A DNA stretch of 64,000 nt from Fasciola hepatica. Lineage: Eukaryota; Platyhelminthes; Trematoda; Plagiorchiida; Fasciolidae. Positions within the stretch are counted from its first letter, which is position 1, and each line of letters starts with the position of its first letter. Below, in pieces: positions 11,991-23,119 of this stretch. A program made the position numbers and the translations under genes. The notes beneath the pieces are model-generated. The model searched no databases. It was not told the origin of the DNA and saw only the letters and a program-made list of their open reading frames with translations. The stretch covers positions 2,294,001 to 2,358,000 of the forward strand of contig CANUEZ040000161.1 of NCBI GenBank assembly GCA_948099385.1, given 5' to 3'.

Positions 11991-12705
11991 TGGAACTCCC
12001 CGAAAGATTACCTGAAACTGAGATCACCGATCCTCAGTATTGCAAGCTCTGATATCTCTGTAGCAGAACAGACCATTGCAGAATAAATGGTACAGCAGGA
12101 CAAGTGATTTTATACCACGCCACTGTTGTGTTCAGCTCGAATTTTCATCTATTTCTACAGACATTCTTGCGCTCACGCACACATTCTGTGGACATTTCAT
12201 ACAAATTCCTCACACGCCTGTAACTGTGGAGTCTGTACAAAAAGTCCGATGACAGTCGATTACGGTCGAATTCTAGGTTTCAACATTGAGGCAATTGTTA
12301 GTAGTCACTATTCAAGCAGCCGACATGGATTTGGGGGAAAATCTGATTGTGCGTACCGAAGTCAAGTCAAGAATGCACCTCATTTGTCCGAAAAGCGCAA
12401 ATTTCCAGTGAAAAGTTATCAGTTACGTGCTTTGACAAAGGCAACAAACGCGTGATAAAGATGATAATTGACTCGTGCTGACCAGCACGCCGTGTTCGTC
12501 AATGCGAAACTTGTTGGGAGTAGGACAATCATGATTAAGTAATCATTTCTCGCAAGTTGCTTGCAAAGTATTCCTTTGAAACAACACAATTTACTGGATA
12601 TGGAATAACGGGGTTATAAAACGTTCTAGTACAGCAATGTATCGATTTAAATTTACTACCTGTAGTAGGGCGGGAATTACTGCGTGTTGGAGATGGATGT
12701 AGCTG
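11991..12705. other. No gene recognised
   Basis: A 109-codon plus-strand frame (12126-12455) has no recognisable domain. The segment directly before 12706 could include the eroded N-terminal part of the Penelope-like element that follows, but no conserved residues are visible. Confidence 0.4.
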
Positions 12706-14006
12706 GTGTGCCATCAGAAATCATGGTGTTGCACAACCGTTCACATGCAGAAAAATGGATTTTTTTACGGAAGATTTTATGAGTTACCGAAAATCCATAT
12801 ACCAAATTTACCTGTTCGCCCGAGTGTGGACCACATACCATGTGGAAACTACAGGTTAAGAAGATATCTCAGTTCTCTGCTCGAACCGTATCAAAAAATG
12901 GTGGTAAGTCACACCGATGAAGCTTTCGAGTGATGAATTTGCAGTGAGCTTTGATGTAATCTCATATACAAGTATCTCTATAAAAGACAGCCAAGACTAT
13001 TTATATTTCTTATTGACCTCTGATGCTTCCTTAGAAACCCGAACTCCACTATCGCCCTCCGAAATTATTACTGGCTTAGAACTCTGCTTTACTTCACCTT
13101 CAAGCAAGAACTATACAGACAAACCGATGATGTGGCCATCGGATCTCCTGTCTCCCCCATTGTTGCCAATCTTTTTCTACATTCAATCGAATCCAAAGCA
13201 CTAGCTGCTTTCAAAACTCCCCCACGCCCATATGTGAAATATGTTGATGATACTTTTGTGGTCATCAATTTCAACACAAGGATCAATTCCTTCAACGCCT
13301 TAATGAACAATGCAACCCCAATAACTTTACGATCTAGACAGAAGATATCGACAGAGTAATAAGTTTTCTAGACTGTCGTCTGTGGGTGAATGACTACCAA
13401 AAATTTACCACCGGTATTCATCGAAAACCAACACAGTCGAATAAATATTTACATTTTGATTCAGCTCATCCTCATTTCGTAAAACGAACTCTTATCTCAC
13501 CGTTAGGTGACAGAGTTGAATAACTCTGTAATAAGGATACCGCTCGTGAAGAAGAAGTGAGACGATTAAGCCAAGACCTTCACAACAATCACTACCCAAT
13601 TCTTTTATTAAGAAACCTATTGAGGAGAGAAAATAAACCGAAGATACAAGCTGCTGGAGGTAAAGACTATCTGGCTTCTATTGGCATTCCATACAGATCA
13701 GGCACATCTGAGGCAATTCAAAAAGCTCTCAGCGATTATAATATCCGCACATTCTTTCGGATTGACAATACTCTGTCTCACCACCTCACCAAAGCCAAGG
13801 ATTCAATCAAATTGCAGGATCGATACAACAGCATTTACAAGATCAGTTCCGAAGAATCTCCAGCTGAATATATTGGACAAACGTCCAGACAACCTAAGAC
13901 TAGAATAGTGGAATACAAAAGTAAAGAGAAATACAAGCCCTCCAACGCTACAGCCTTAGCGAAACTAGTGCGGGATTCAGCGACCGCTATTCACTCTATC
14001 GCTTAG
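12706..14006 (+). pseudogene. Decayed Penelope-like element (PLE2)
   Basis: Plus-strand fragments in several frames keep the Penelope RT-GIY-YIG order. ELPKIHIPNLPVRP lies near 12785, DEFAVSFDVISYTSI (RT motif A) near 12925 and AIGSPVSPIVANLF (motif B) near 13135. YVKYVDDTFVV (motif C) follows near 13230 and FLDCRLW...HRKPTQSNKYL near 13360. From 13557 a 149-codon frame ends in a GIY-YIG endonuclease remnant, with NSIYKISS and EYIGQTSRQPKTRI. Several frameshifts and stops make it inactive. It is clearly diverged from PLE1 at 21-23 kb, so two lineages are present. Confidence 0.8.
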
Positions 14007-15296
14007 GGACCCAGTATAGACTACGAAAACACAAAATCTTCCAACATGGACTGAAAACATGCACTGAGCTTGTATGCTGAAGCTCTGGCAATTAGCGCCC
14101 ACTCAGCATGCGTCAACCGAAATGACGGGGCAGAGATTCCCGGAATTCGGGCCGCATTGACATCACTAACACAGAAGCAACCCAAAGGTCACATCGACAC
14201 TTGACCTCGTCACCACGGGCTCGGATATTGAAAATCGGGGAATGACTAATCGACAATCGATCTGACACACACACGCGCACACATATACCACTGACTGGTA
14301 ACTGATTCCTCAGAATCATTTGATTGTAAGACTACCTTGAGAAAGGTTACCCACGGTAACCGAAAGGTCGGCTTATAATTTTCCACCCACACAAAGCCAT
14401 GTCACTGGCATTATACCTCGTTCAACACATCACATGGAGAGTCGTTTTTTGGATGCACACCAAACCTTGTTCGGTCCTGACATACTGATCAGAAAACACC
14501 GTCTATTGGTGGTCTAAGCGTAAAAATGGCCAGACTCAAAATGTCCGACCAGCCAGAGCAACAATCGGATGAACTGACCACTGAGATAGAGGATATGTGT
14601 TCCAGTTGTACAGTTTGACTGCTGAAACAGTAGCCGGTAGCAAGACGCGGAAAAAGAAGTAACACGAACAGAGAGTTATACCGTGGTGGATTGTATATAC
14701 TACTTAGGAGGTTGCTGAAAACGAACTATGGACAATTGTGGTTTGACAGCGGGCTATGTCCAAGAGACTAAACTCGGTAAGCCGAACAACGACATGCGAA
14801 CCACATGACTGATCCTCCGTCAGATCTTAACTGTCTTCAATTGAACAGGACAGCTGCCGTGCAAAAAAGCATGCTTGTAAAATTTGGTTAATTTCACTGA
14901 TGTTCGAACGAGCAAATGTTAATGAGGTACTTACTGCCCGGGTCCCGTCTTGTGGATCACAAGGATGCTATATATGAGCTAAAGGCCCATAACGATCTTG
15001 TCTTTGACAATGGGCCTCAATCACTGTGCTGTGTTTGAAGAGAGAGTAATAAAAATCCGCACGCCTAACCAGGCAAAATGGACATATTCCCGGGCGTGGC
15101 AGCCAAAACTCAACGTAACTGAACGGAAATTTTACACACTGTCCAAGCCAGCGGGAAAATGGAACGGAAACGTAGTAAAACAAACTGCCTTGAGTCAGTG
15201 TTGCTCAGTGCGATGCCAAATGTGCATCAAGTTATCTCGGTGAGGAAGCACAATCGTAAAAGGCAAAAATGCTGCATCAAGCGTAGAATGAATGGT
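14007..15296. other. No gene recognised
   Basis: Short frames only. A small AC-rich simple repeat lies at about 14265-14285. Nothing else is assignable. Confidence 0.4.
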
Positions 15297-15586
15297 TGCA
15301 GCGACTGTCTTCTTCGTTCATGCTTTTAACACTTATTGTTTAACTGAGGGCTGACTACCAAGCTCAGTGGCCATTCTACCGTTGCTGTTGCTCACGCTGT
15401 CAAATACACAATAGTCGCTATCTTTCCCGATCACCTTGTCGTTCTTATGGGTCGTCGAGAATACCGTTCTAGTTAGCTTATTCGTACAGTGGCTAGCATT
15501 GAGGTGGCATGCCAGTGGTCCATGTAATGCGAAGGACAGAAGAACGTTTAATAAGAAAACTTCGACGTAAGGTTCAGCTACCTTAC
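15297..15586 (+). repeat. Old diverged LTR of family A
   Basis: About 290 bp align end to end with the 309-bp LTRs of element A, from the TG(T/C)AGCG start through the shared GTTTAACTGA, GAGAATACCGTTCT and TTCGTACAGTG blocks to CCTTAC. CGGTGAGCAC follows, a decayed version of the TGGTGAGCCC primer site. It is the most diverged family-A LTR in the window. Internal gag sequence is not seen downstream, so the copy is truncated or rearranged. Confidence 0.7.
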
Positions 15587-17067
15587 TCGGTGAGCACAAA
15601 AGTTGTCAGCAAGAATAAGGTTGGAAACAGCATTCTGAAAGGTAAGGTAAAGGTAAGATGTTGAGGAGTTTTCAATCATTCTGATTGACAGATAAGATGA
15701 CAGAGATAGTGAGTTCTGACGTGAGGAGGGGGCATGCTTAAAGGTGAGACGGACGAACTTTCCTGAAATAAACATCAGAGTAATAGCGATAGGGTATATG
15801 CTGAGGACTAAGTACTGATGCTGGAAGTCTAGGTACGGTATATGCACACTTCAGTATATTTAACGCTCATTCTGTCTCGTAAACTTGATTCACTGGGGCG
15901 TCAATAAGCGCAATCACAACTTGTAAAACCAGTTAACAAGTTGCAACCAAGTCCCACGAAAGAGAACAGAAGTCAAATGGTTGAAGCCATAATGATTGTG
16001 CTTTGCTATTGAAACCAATCAGTAGCAAAAGCATGTGTACAAATCTCGAAATGGAGCCCAAAGAACGACAGCATCCAAAACCAGAGATGTTTACAACACA
16101 AGCAAAACACATTGTTGGACGGTAGTCAAATTAGTGCGTCTTGTAAAGTCGACTATGGCACATTACGGTCAGTTGTGAAAGAGTAAAGAAATATAATGCT
16201 TCAAGGCAAGCAACTTTCGATGTCACATGGACTTCATAACAACGAAACGAGCATTCGCAACAAGAAGCGCAATGAAAATATGTGAACACTATTGATAGGC
16301 AATACGGAAATGAATGGGTGATACTGACGAAAAATGGAATTTTGCCGGGCATATGAGGTGTAAGTGAGTAGGGCAGGATTGACATCACGAACCGGAAGCG
16401 AACATGATGGAAAGCGGTAGGGAAAATATAGTGACTGAGAGGGTCTGTGTAGAGCAGCAGTAAAAGTAAGATGGTTGTATGCGATCCGCCTCCGGTGCCA
16501 GTGGACGGGGATGACCATGCGCTGGACACCAAACCTGAAAAGTACTTCATGAATTAAACACAGGAGGTGCAACCCGCCTGCCCAATTTATCCCACACATT
16601 GCTGCAGACATCCTGAGCGCCTGATTTACGCCGGCCAAACCATCAGATCTGACAGTGCTCCGCACGGTTTGGATTAGCACGAGCGAACCTTGTTGGTTTT
16701 ACATGGAAAACAATGTAACCAACAAAATCGTGTGTTCCAGGATCGAGAGGCCGAATTGCGAGGGGTTTCGAAGGGTTTAGCCAATGGAGACTACGGCTGG
16801 GTGACCGACTTATAGCAAATTGTTAGCCAGGTGCATGAGGCAGGATGGTGGCCGACGTGGTACCCAAAGCAGTGAAAAGTCATTTCGACTACGCTGTTAG
16901 TAAACAATAAAATTGTACCAGATTCATTGGAAGCCATATGAGTATGGAATGAGGACTGCGAATGGAAAACAAAGTGGCAGCGCAGTCTGGATGGGTCCCA
17001 GATGAGTATCAACCGTCAATAGCAAAAAACAAAGCAAGGAAGCACTATACCTTGGACCCCTACAACT
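15587..17067. other. No gene recognised
   Basis: The longest minus-strand frames (16131-16550 and 16234-16680) overlap in different frames and have no recognisable domain. I see no host gene or element landmark. Confidence 0.4.
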
Positions 17068-17376
17068 TGTAAGGTTGATTAGACCTTACCTCGCGGTTTC
17101 CTTAGTAAACGCGTGCGTCGGTCCTTTGTACTGCATGGACCACCTGCACGTTACTCTAATGCTCGGCACTATAAGAATATGTTAACCAGAACGGTATTCT
17201 CCGCGCCCCGTGAGAACGAGAAGGCGATTGGGAGAGATAGCGGTTAGCGTATATTTTAGGAGTGTGCGTGAGAGCGTGCGCAAGAGCAACGGTCAAATGG
17301 CAACCGCGTTTGGCAGTCAGCGTTCAGTTAAACAATAAACGTGGTAAAAGTATGAACGAAGATGGCGACGGCTACA
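17068..17376 (-). repeat. Solo LTR of family A, minus strand
   Basis: Reverse-complemented, it is a full-length 309-bp family-A LTR, beginning TGTAGC and ending CTTACA. No primer site or coding sequence lies on either side. The flanks (GGCC-side and ACTT-side) do not show a matching target duplication. At several positions, such as TTATAGTGCC and GACGCACG, it agrees with the solo LTR at 50895 rather than with element A, so it belongs to a separate sublineage. Confidence 0.85.
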
Positions 17377-19211
17377 GGCCATCCGTGTGAAAAATTGCCC
17401 AGAACGTTAAAGAAATATAAAGGCAAACTTATCGACTGATTTACAATTTGTCTGAAACATTTTTGAGGACAATAATTTCATTTGGTTGCACAGTGAAGTG
17501 ATAACACACACCGAGAACCCAGGATGAGTGCGCATGGCACGAAAGCGAATTGAAATTTCATCCGGAGCAACACTACATTCACTTCGAAACACACTGCTGA
17601 CTTTGTGAACTCTTCGGTCAGGTTATAGAAGACTTTCAAGGGCGGCTAGCGAACGTGTCTCCTATTGGGTCTAGCAGCGAAATACCAACGATATCCCCTC
17701 TATCGGACGAATAGAGAAGATGCGAGTCGGTTTACAGATGCTAGGTGTATTCTATATATCGTGGCACCGAAACAGTACCGATACGAGAGATACACCGAAC
17801 GGTAAACGAAACGCAACAGCTGTGCAGAAAACGAACCGCGAGCGTGTACAATCGGCGAGCGACCGAAAGTGAAAGTGATTTAAAACGAGGTCGACGGAAA
17901 CCTCGGAAAAGTCAGTCCAGTAGAACGTACGCAACGTAACAACACAATGAAGTCGATGTCAAACGTCAAAAAAGATCGTAGAGTAAATAGATCCAAAATG
18001 TTGTCCAGAATACAGTCACTTTCTCAGAACGATCTAGGTCACTACAAGGTCTTGCGGGTGTCTTGATGAACAAACTCAGTTTTCCCAAATACGATTCATA
18101 TGGGAAACGGATAACTGCATCTCACTACCGTGATGAATGAGATATATAGGCGACTGTATAATTTACACTGTTTCATGTTTGTTGTGTTGTTTTGATAAGC
18201 CACCCCTTAGCTGTACCGGCATTTGAATGTAGATAATCAGTACACACTTTCTTAAATCTACACGAAAAAGCAAACCCTTGGAACAAAAGCCTTTCCGAAG
18301 GGACTTCGTTTTCTGACTCGGGGTTGTTCTAGAACCTATTTAACTGGAGGTCTGAATGCGATCGGTGAACTGTTGTGAGTTCGTTAGCTGCTATCTGACT
18401 CTTCCACATCTATATTGAGATTATTTTTGTCTAATTATCTAGCCGCTCCCCTCCGCCTATCTAAGCTTGTCAGTGTCATATTAAATAGTTTTGACACTGA
18501 CTTAGTGTGTCCCATAGACTGACTAGTACACTACGGATTTTGTCCTTGGGTAAGGCGAAATACATGGCAAGTGGTAGCTCACAGCGAGTAGCACGTCACG
18601 ACGTTGCCTCGAGGTTAGCATGGAGGTTATATGAATGTCCGACAAGGAGTACAAAAACATCCACGCTGAAGTCGGTACAAAACTCTTCCAACAGGTGTCT
18701 ATTGACTGGCCTGGAAATATTAAAATAATTCACAAATACACTAACCTCTACAAGTGATTGGTCTTGATGCGCTTGTAGTGGGTGAATCCGCAGTTGAAAA
18801 ATACAAACTCCATTTACGCGTATAGTCTAACTCTTGTGGCTGCACTTTAACATGAGTACCAGGATTAAGCGTATCTACTACGCGTAAAGATTGAATGAAA
18901 CCGTGACAAATTTCGATTTTATTAGCATACTTGTTTATTGTCATTTAGGCCACTAATTCCTCTGCTATCATGATGTGGCCTTATCACAAATGAGGCAATT
19001 TTTGCACTGAGGACGTTCTAGCGCCTCCAGTACCTTTTCTGTTTTGTCTCTTCAGGCTTGACAATGTTTTCCGATTATTAGAATCTGAAGATAAGCATCC
19101 AACGTTATATAGTGATTGGTACTCAACACCGCAAGAAATTCACAGGAAACAACACTACGATACGACTACCTCAGAGTCCAACGATATATGTGCATCTATA
19201 CATTTGTATGC
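17377..19211. other. No gene recognised
   Basis: Only short frames. The region about 17740-17940 is locally CpG-rich, but the 64-codon frame in it has no domain. Confidence 0.4.
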
Positions 19212-19232
19212 ATATATATATATATATATATA
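19212..19232. repeat. (AT)n microsatellite
   Basis: About ten TA dinucleotides, followed by TATATATA again after a short interruption. Confidence 0.9.
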
Positions 19233-19442
19233 GGTGGAATTATATATAGGAAGTCGTAAGAATATTCTAGAGTTAAAATAATCTGTAAAAATGCACATTA
19301 GTTACCCCTATGAGTGATGAATCATTTTTCATGATGGAGAAACCGTACATTATATCACATCAGCCGAGAATAGGGAAAATCAGTACGATATTGCCTGGTC
19401 ACACTCTCATTCAGTAAAATTAAATACCCTTTTTTGTAACGC

Positions 19443-19444
<2 letters not shown>

Positions 19445-19483
<39 letters not shown>
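19445..19483. repeat. (AT)n microsatellite
   Basis: Uninterrupted AT run of about 39 bp. Confidence 0.95.
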
Positions 19484-19485
<2 letters not shown>

Positions 19486-20768
19486 GAAGATTGTGATGCT
19501 TTTATCACTATATCTTTTATAAAGTTGCACTAAAATCTATGTAACCCTTCAAGGTGCGTGTTACTGGTCATTTTGTCTCAGCTTTAGTCCATCATTTGCC
19601 AACAGCTTTGGGTATTATACTGCTTGGGAATACGTGTACTCTTTGATAGTCTCATTTTAAGCTCACCAGCGGCCAGTGAATCAACGAATCGCTTTTACCT
19701 GTCAGATTGTGTCCTTATTCACAAGTGCTCTAACAATTCTCACAGTCACCTTTCACTAAGTGTGTGCCTTAGAGGTTTCCTTTGGGTTTGCCCGTCAGGC
19801 ACAAAAAGCGATGGTAAAATGCATGCACTTCATTCGCTCTAATCCCAAGGAGAGAGGTCACCACATCTCCATAGATAGGAAGAACGTACAGAAGCAGCGG
19901 AGGAACCAAGTGGCAGCGAAATAACTAATCCCGAAAGAGCTTTTTCAGTGAAAACCAGCTAAGACTTTTTGAAAATAAGTTGGAAGAAATCCATAGCAGA
20001 AATCAGGTAATAATTTGCCTCATTTGGATGAAGGGTTTAGAACACTGTAATGAGAACAACTAGTGGTGGAAACTGTCACAAATTTTGAAGCAGCCTGGTG
20101 CGTTTTATTATCAGTCCGGAAATTTTAGATGTCACTAACTACTTCCGTACTTATGACCAACATGGACGCGAAAAATCCGTTTTAAATGGATATCGAACTG
20201 GTAAGCTTTTGTTTTCAAACTGACTTTCCATTAGACTACCTCCACCAAAGAATATCATCTGATGCTGTACAACAGGGCAAAATATTTATATCCATTCGTG
20301 GCTGGATGCATGACGCCACCATAAACTGACGCCGGCTTGTGATTAAGTGGGCAAAACGTACCAACAAACTTAGTCATTCTCATTACCCACAGGCCGACAA
20401 TGAACCGGGAAGCCGATTGGAAATCATGAAAATAGAGGAATTTTGGCACTTCCCTAATTCATGTTCTTCTCTAGGCAAATGTTTTCACTGATTTATACTA
20501 TGATTTAATGCGATGATGGTCCATAATGCAGTTATTCATCATCATGCTTTTGTATTATTACACTCAAAAACATGCGACCTTGGATTGTGGAAATAAATAA
20601 GAGATTCGTACTTCAAACTGTTGTGTTCTTCCGCTGATCAAACTTGGGATAATTGCTGCTATTCATTTACTGCGCTAGGATTTCATATCCAATTCCTTAT
20701 AATTGTAGGTCATTTAAGTTGTTTAATTCTGTAAAGGATTCGTGTAAATTGTCAGCATGTATATGTAA

Positions 20769-20771
<3 letters not shown>
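19484..20771. other. No gene recognised
   Basis: Short frames without domains. Nothing assignable between the two TA arrays. Confidence 0.4.
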
Positions 20772-20819
<48 letters not shown>

Positions 20820-20821
20820 TA

Positions 20822-20887
<66 letters not shown>
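20772..20887. repeat. Long (AT)n array, left boundary of PLE1
   Basis: Two AT runs (about 20772-20816 and 20825-20887) are split by a GCATACGC interruption. The array ends directly at the 3' terminus of the minus-strand Penelope-like element. Frames encoding alternating Ile-Tyr here are artefacts. Confidence 0.95.
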
Positions 20888-20891
<4 letters not shown>

Positions 20892-20964
20892 AGAAGTCAA
20901 GGCGTACGCTGAGTTGTAAAACGTTTATTGTGACGTTTCGATCCAAACTAGGACTCGTTGTCAA
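20888..20964 (-). ncRNA. Hammerhead-like fold at PLE1 3' end (candidate)
   Basis: Read on the minus strand just after the pol stop, GTCC (20954-20951) and GGAT (20944-20941) can pair around a TAGTTT loop. Next come CGAA and a second hairpin AAACGT/ACGTTT (20938-20933/20924-20919) around eight bases. This is the order of a hammerhead's stem II, GAAA and stem III. However, the conserved CUGANGA box is replaced by a CAACGA-like segment and there is one extra base before GAAA. Hammerhead ribozymes are known from Penelope-like element termini. This may be a decayed or variant copy. Confidence 0.35.
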
Positions 20965-22448
20965 ACGTGAGTGAATGAGTGTGTGAATGGGACGGCTGGT
21001 TCTGCGCGTATTTGGTGTGTTGCTCGTCTGTCCGTTTCTCGGTTTTTCGCCATCGGTTTTGCCAGGGTGACGTAATGCTTATCAACCTCGACGTGTCGGT
21101 TGAACGAGTTGATCGAATGGAGGGCTTCGAGGACCAGGCGCTCCCCCTTCTTCTTTGCTCGGGCGACTACCCTTACGCTATCGATTTTGACCTCGTGACC
21201 TGCCTCTGCGCAGTGTTTGAAAATCTGTGAGTGTGGGTCGGCGCGTCGCAATGCTAGTTTGTGTTCGTGTAGGCGAGTACGTAGTTGTTTACCTGTCTCG
21301 CCTATGTATTCCTTATCACATCCTAGGCATGGGATAGCATAGACCACTCCTGATTGATCGTGCTGGTCCACACGGTCTTTTCCGTTGAATAAGGCGGTCC
21401 GCAGGGTGCTGACGGGTTTGTGGGCAACTTTGATGCCCAACGATTTTAGCATACGATCTACTGCCTCTGATGCTCCTCGTATGTATGGTAGTACGACCAT
21501 GCTTTCTGGGCTACTTTTCTTTTGGTCTTTTTTGTTATTTCGGATGCAAGAGTTTACGAAGCTTTTTGGGTAGCCGTTTGCCATGAACAACTTGAAAAGC
21601 CTGATCAGTTCCTTTTTTTGGAGTTCGGGTGTGCTACAGTGTGTGGCGGTCCGGTGGAATAGGGTGCGCACACAGCTCTTCAAGTGACATGTTGGGTGGT
21701 TGCTTTGGAAGTTCAGTATGCGGTCGGTTGTCGTTGGTTTTCGATAGACCGTTGTTTCTAGATTTCCGTTTGTTTGCTTCATGATCAGAATGTCTAGAAA
21801 CGGAAGTTTTGCGTCGCATTCTTCTTCCATTGTGAATTTTATTCCAGGTATGAGCGTGTTCAGGTGTTGATGAAATCGATCTAGTTCAGACTTTTTTAGT
21901 ATTACAAATGTGTCATCAACGTATCTGATCCACAAACGAGGTCTGATTGTTTCGAATGCTTTGGCTTCGAATTGCTTCATGACTGCATCTGCTAGCAGGC
22001 CTGGAAGCGGCGACCCCATCGGTATGCCTCGTATTTGTTTGTATATTTTTTCTTTGAATTGTAAATAGGTTTCCAGGCAGAGATCCACCAGACCCATCAG
22101 GTCTCTTGTTGATAACATCGTTCTTTCTTGTAGACTGGAGTCGTTTTCCATCAGGCTTCGGATTCCGTCTAAGGCCATCCGCCTTGGGATGTTCGTGAAC
22201 AGTGATGTCACATCAAAGGAAACCATTATTTCATCTGTTTTCATTCTGAATTTTCTTATTTGTTTCAAAAAAGCAATGGAGCTTTTTGTGTCGTGGTTGT
22301 CCTCTGGAAGAGTCGGGCGCAGGAGGCTGAAAAGATATTTGGCTAATTGATAGTTCGGGGCCGTAGTGGACGCGACGATTGGTCGTAGTGGCACCTGCGG
22401 TTTGTGAACCTTAGGAAGTCTGTAGAGTCGTGGAATCGGACCTTCCAT
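20961..22448 (-). CDS. PLE reverse transcriptase + GIY-YIG endonuclease, main part
   Basis: A 495-codon frame. Penelope-like proteins copy element RNA with an RT related to telomerase and cut target DNA with a C-terminal GIY-YIG nuclease. Visible motifs in order: YRLPKVHKP (residues about 9-17), [12 protein letters not shown] (motif A, about 79-90), [10 protein letters not shown] (motif B, about 140-149) and YVDDTFVI (motif C, about 177-184). FLDILI...YRKPTTT (about 220-245) and the nuclease signature GVVYAIPC...EYIGETG...RLHEHK (about 370-405) follow. The ATG at 22448 is internal; the true protein began upstream in another frame (see 22454-22942). The stop lies just before the structured 3' tail. 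Catalytic residues look intact, but the upstream frameshift makes it non-functional unless bypassed. Confidence 0.88.
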   Translation of the reverse strand: MEGPIPRLYRLPKVHKPQVPLRPIVASTTAPNYQLAKYLFSLLRPTLPEDNHDTKSSIAFLKQIRKFRMKTDEIMVSFDVTSLFTNIPRRMALDGIRSLMENDSSLQERTMLSTRDLMGLVDLCLETYLQFKEKIYKQIRGIPMGSPLPGLLADAVMKQFEAKAFETIRPRLWIRYVDDTFVILKKSELDRFHQHLNTLIPGIKFTMEEECDAKLPFLDILIMKQTNGNLETTVYRKPTTTDRILNFQSNHPTCHLKSCVRTLFHRTATHCSTPELQKKELIRLFKLFMANGYPKSFVNSCIRNNKKDQKKSSPESMVVLPYIRGASEAVDRMLKSLGIKVAHKPVSTLRTALFNGKDRVDQHDQSGVVYAIPCLGCDKEYIGETGKQLRTRLHEHKLALRRADPHSQIFKHCAEAGHEVKIDSVRVVARAKKKGERLVLEALHSINSFNRHVEVDKHYVTLAKPMAKNRETDRRATHQIRAEPAVPFTHSFTHV

Positions 22449-22453
22449 AGGTT

Positions 22454-23066
<613 letters not shown>

Positions 23067-23088
23067 GTATATACCTAGGCAGCACCAG

Positions 23089-23119
23089 GGGATACTCGAC
23101 CGTCATCCGAGTGTCCCCC
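23089..23119. repeat. 11-bp hairpin related to the 31.9-kb foldback
   Basis: GGGGATACTCG and CGAGTGTCCCC pair (one G.T) around nine bases. The arm sequence and the loop GACCGTC recur in the four-unit foldback at 31871-31972, so this is a member of the same short palindromic repeat family. Confidence 0.6.
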
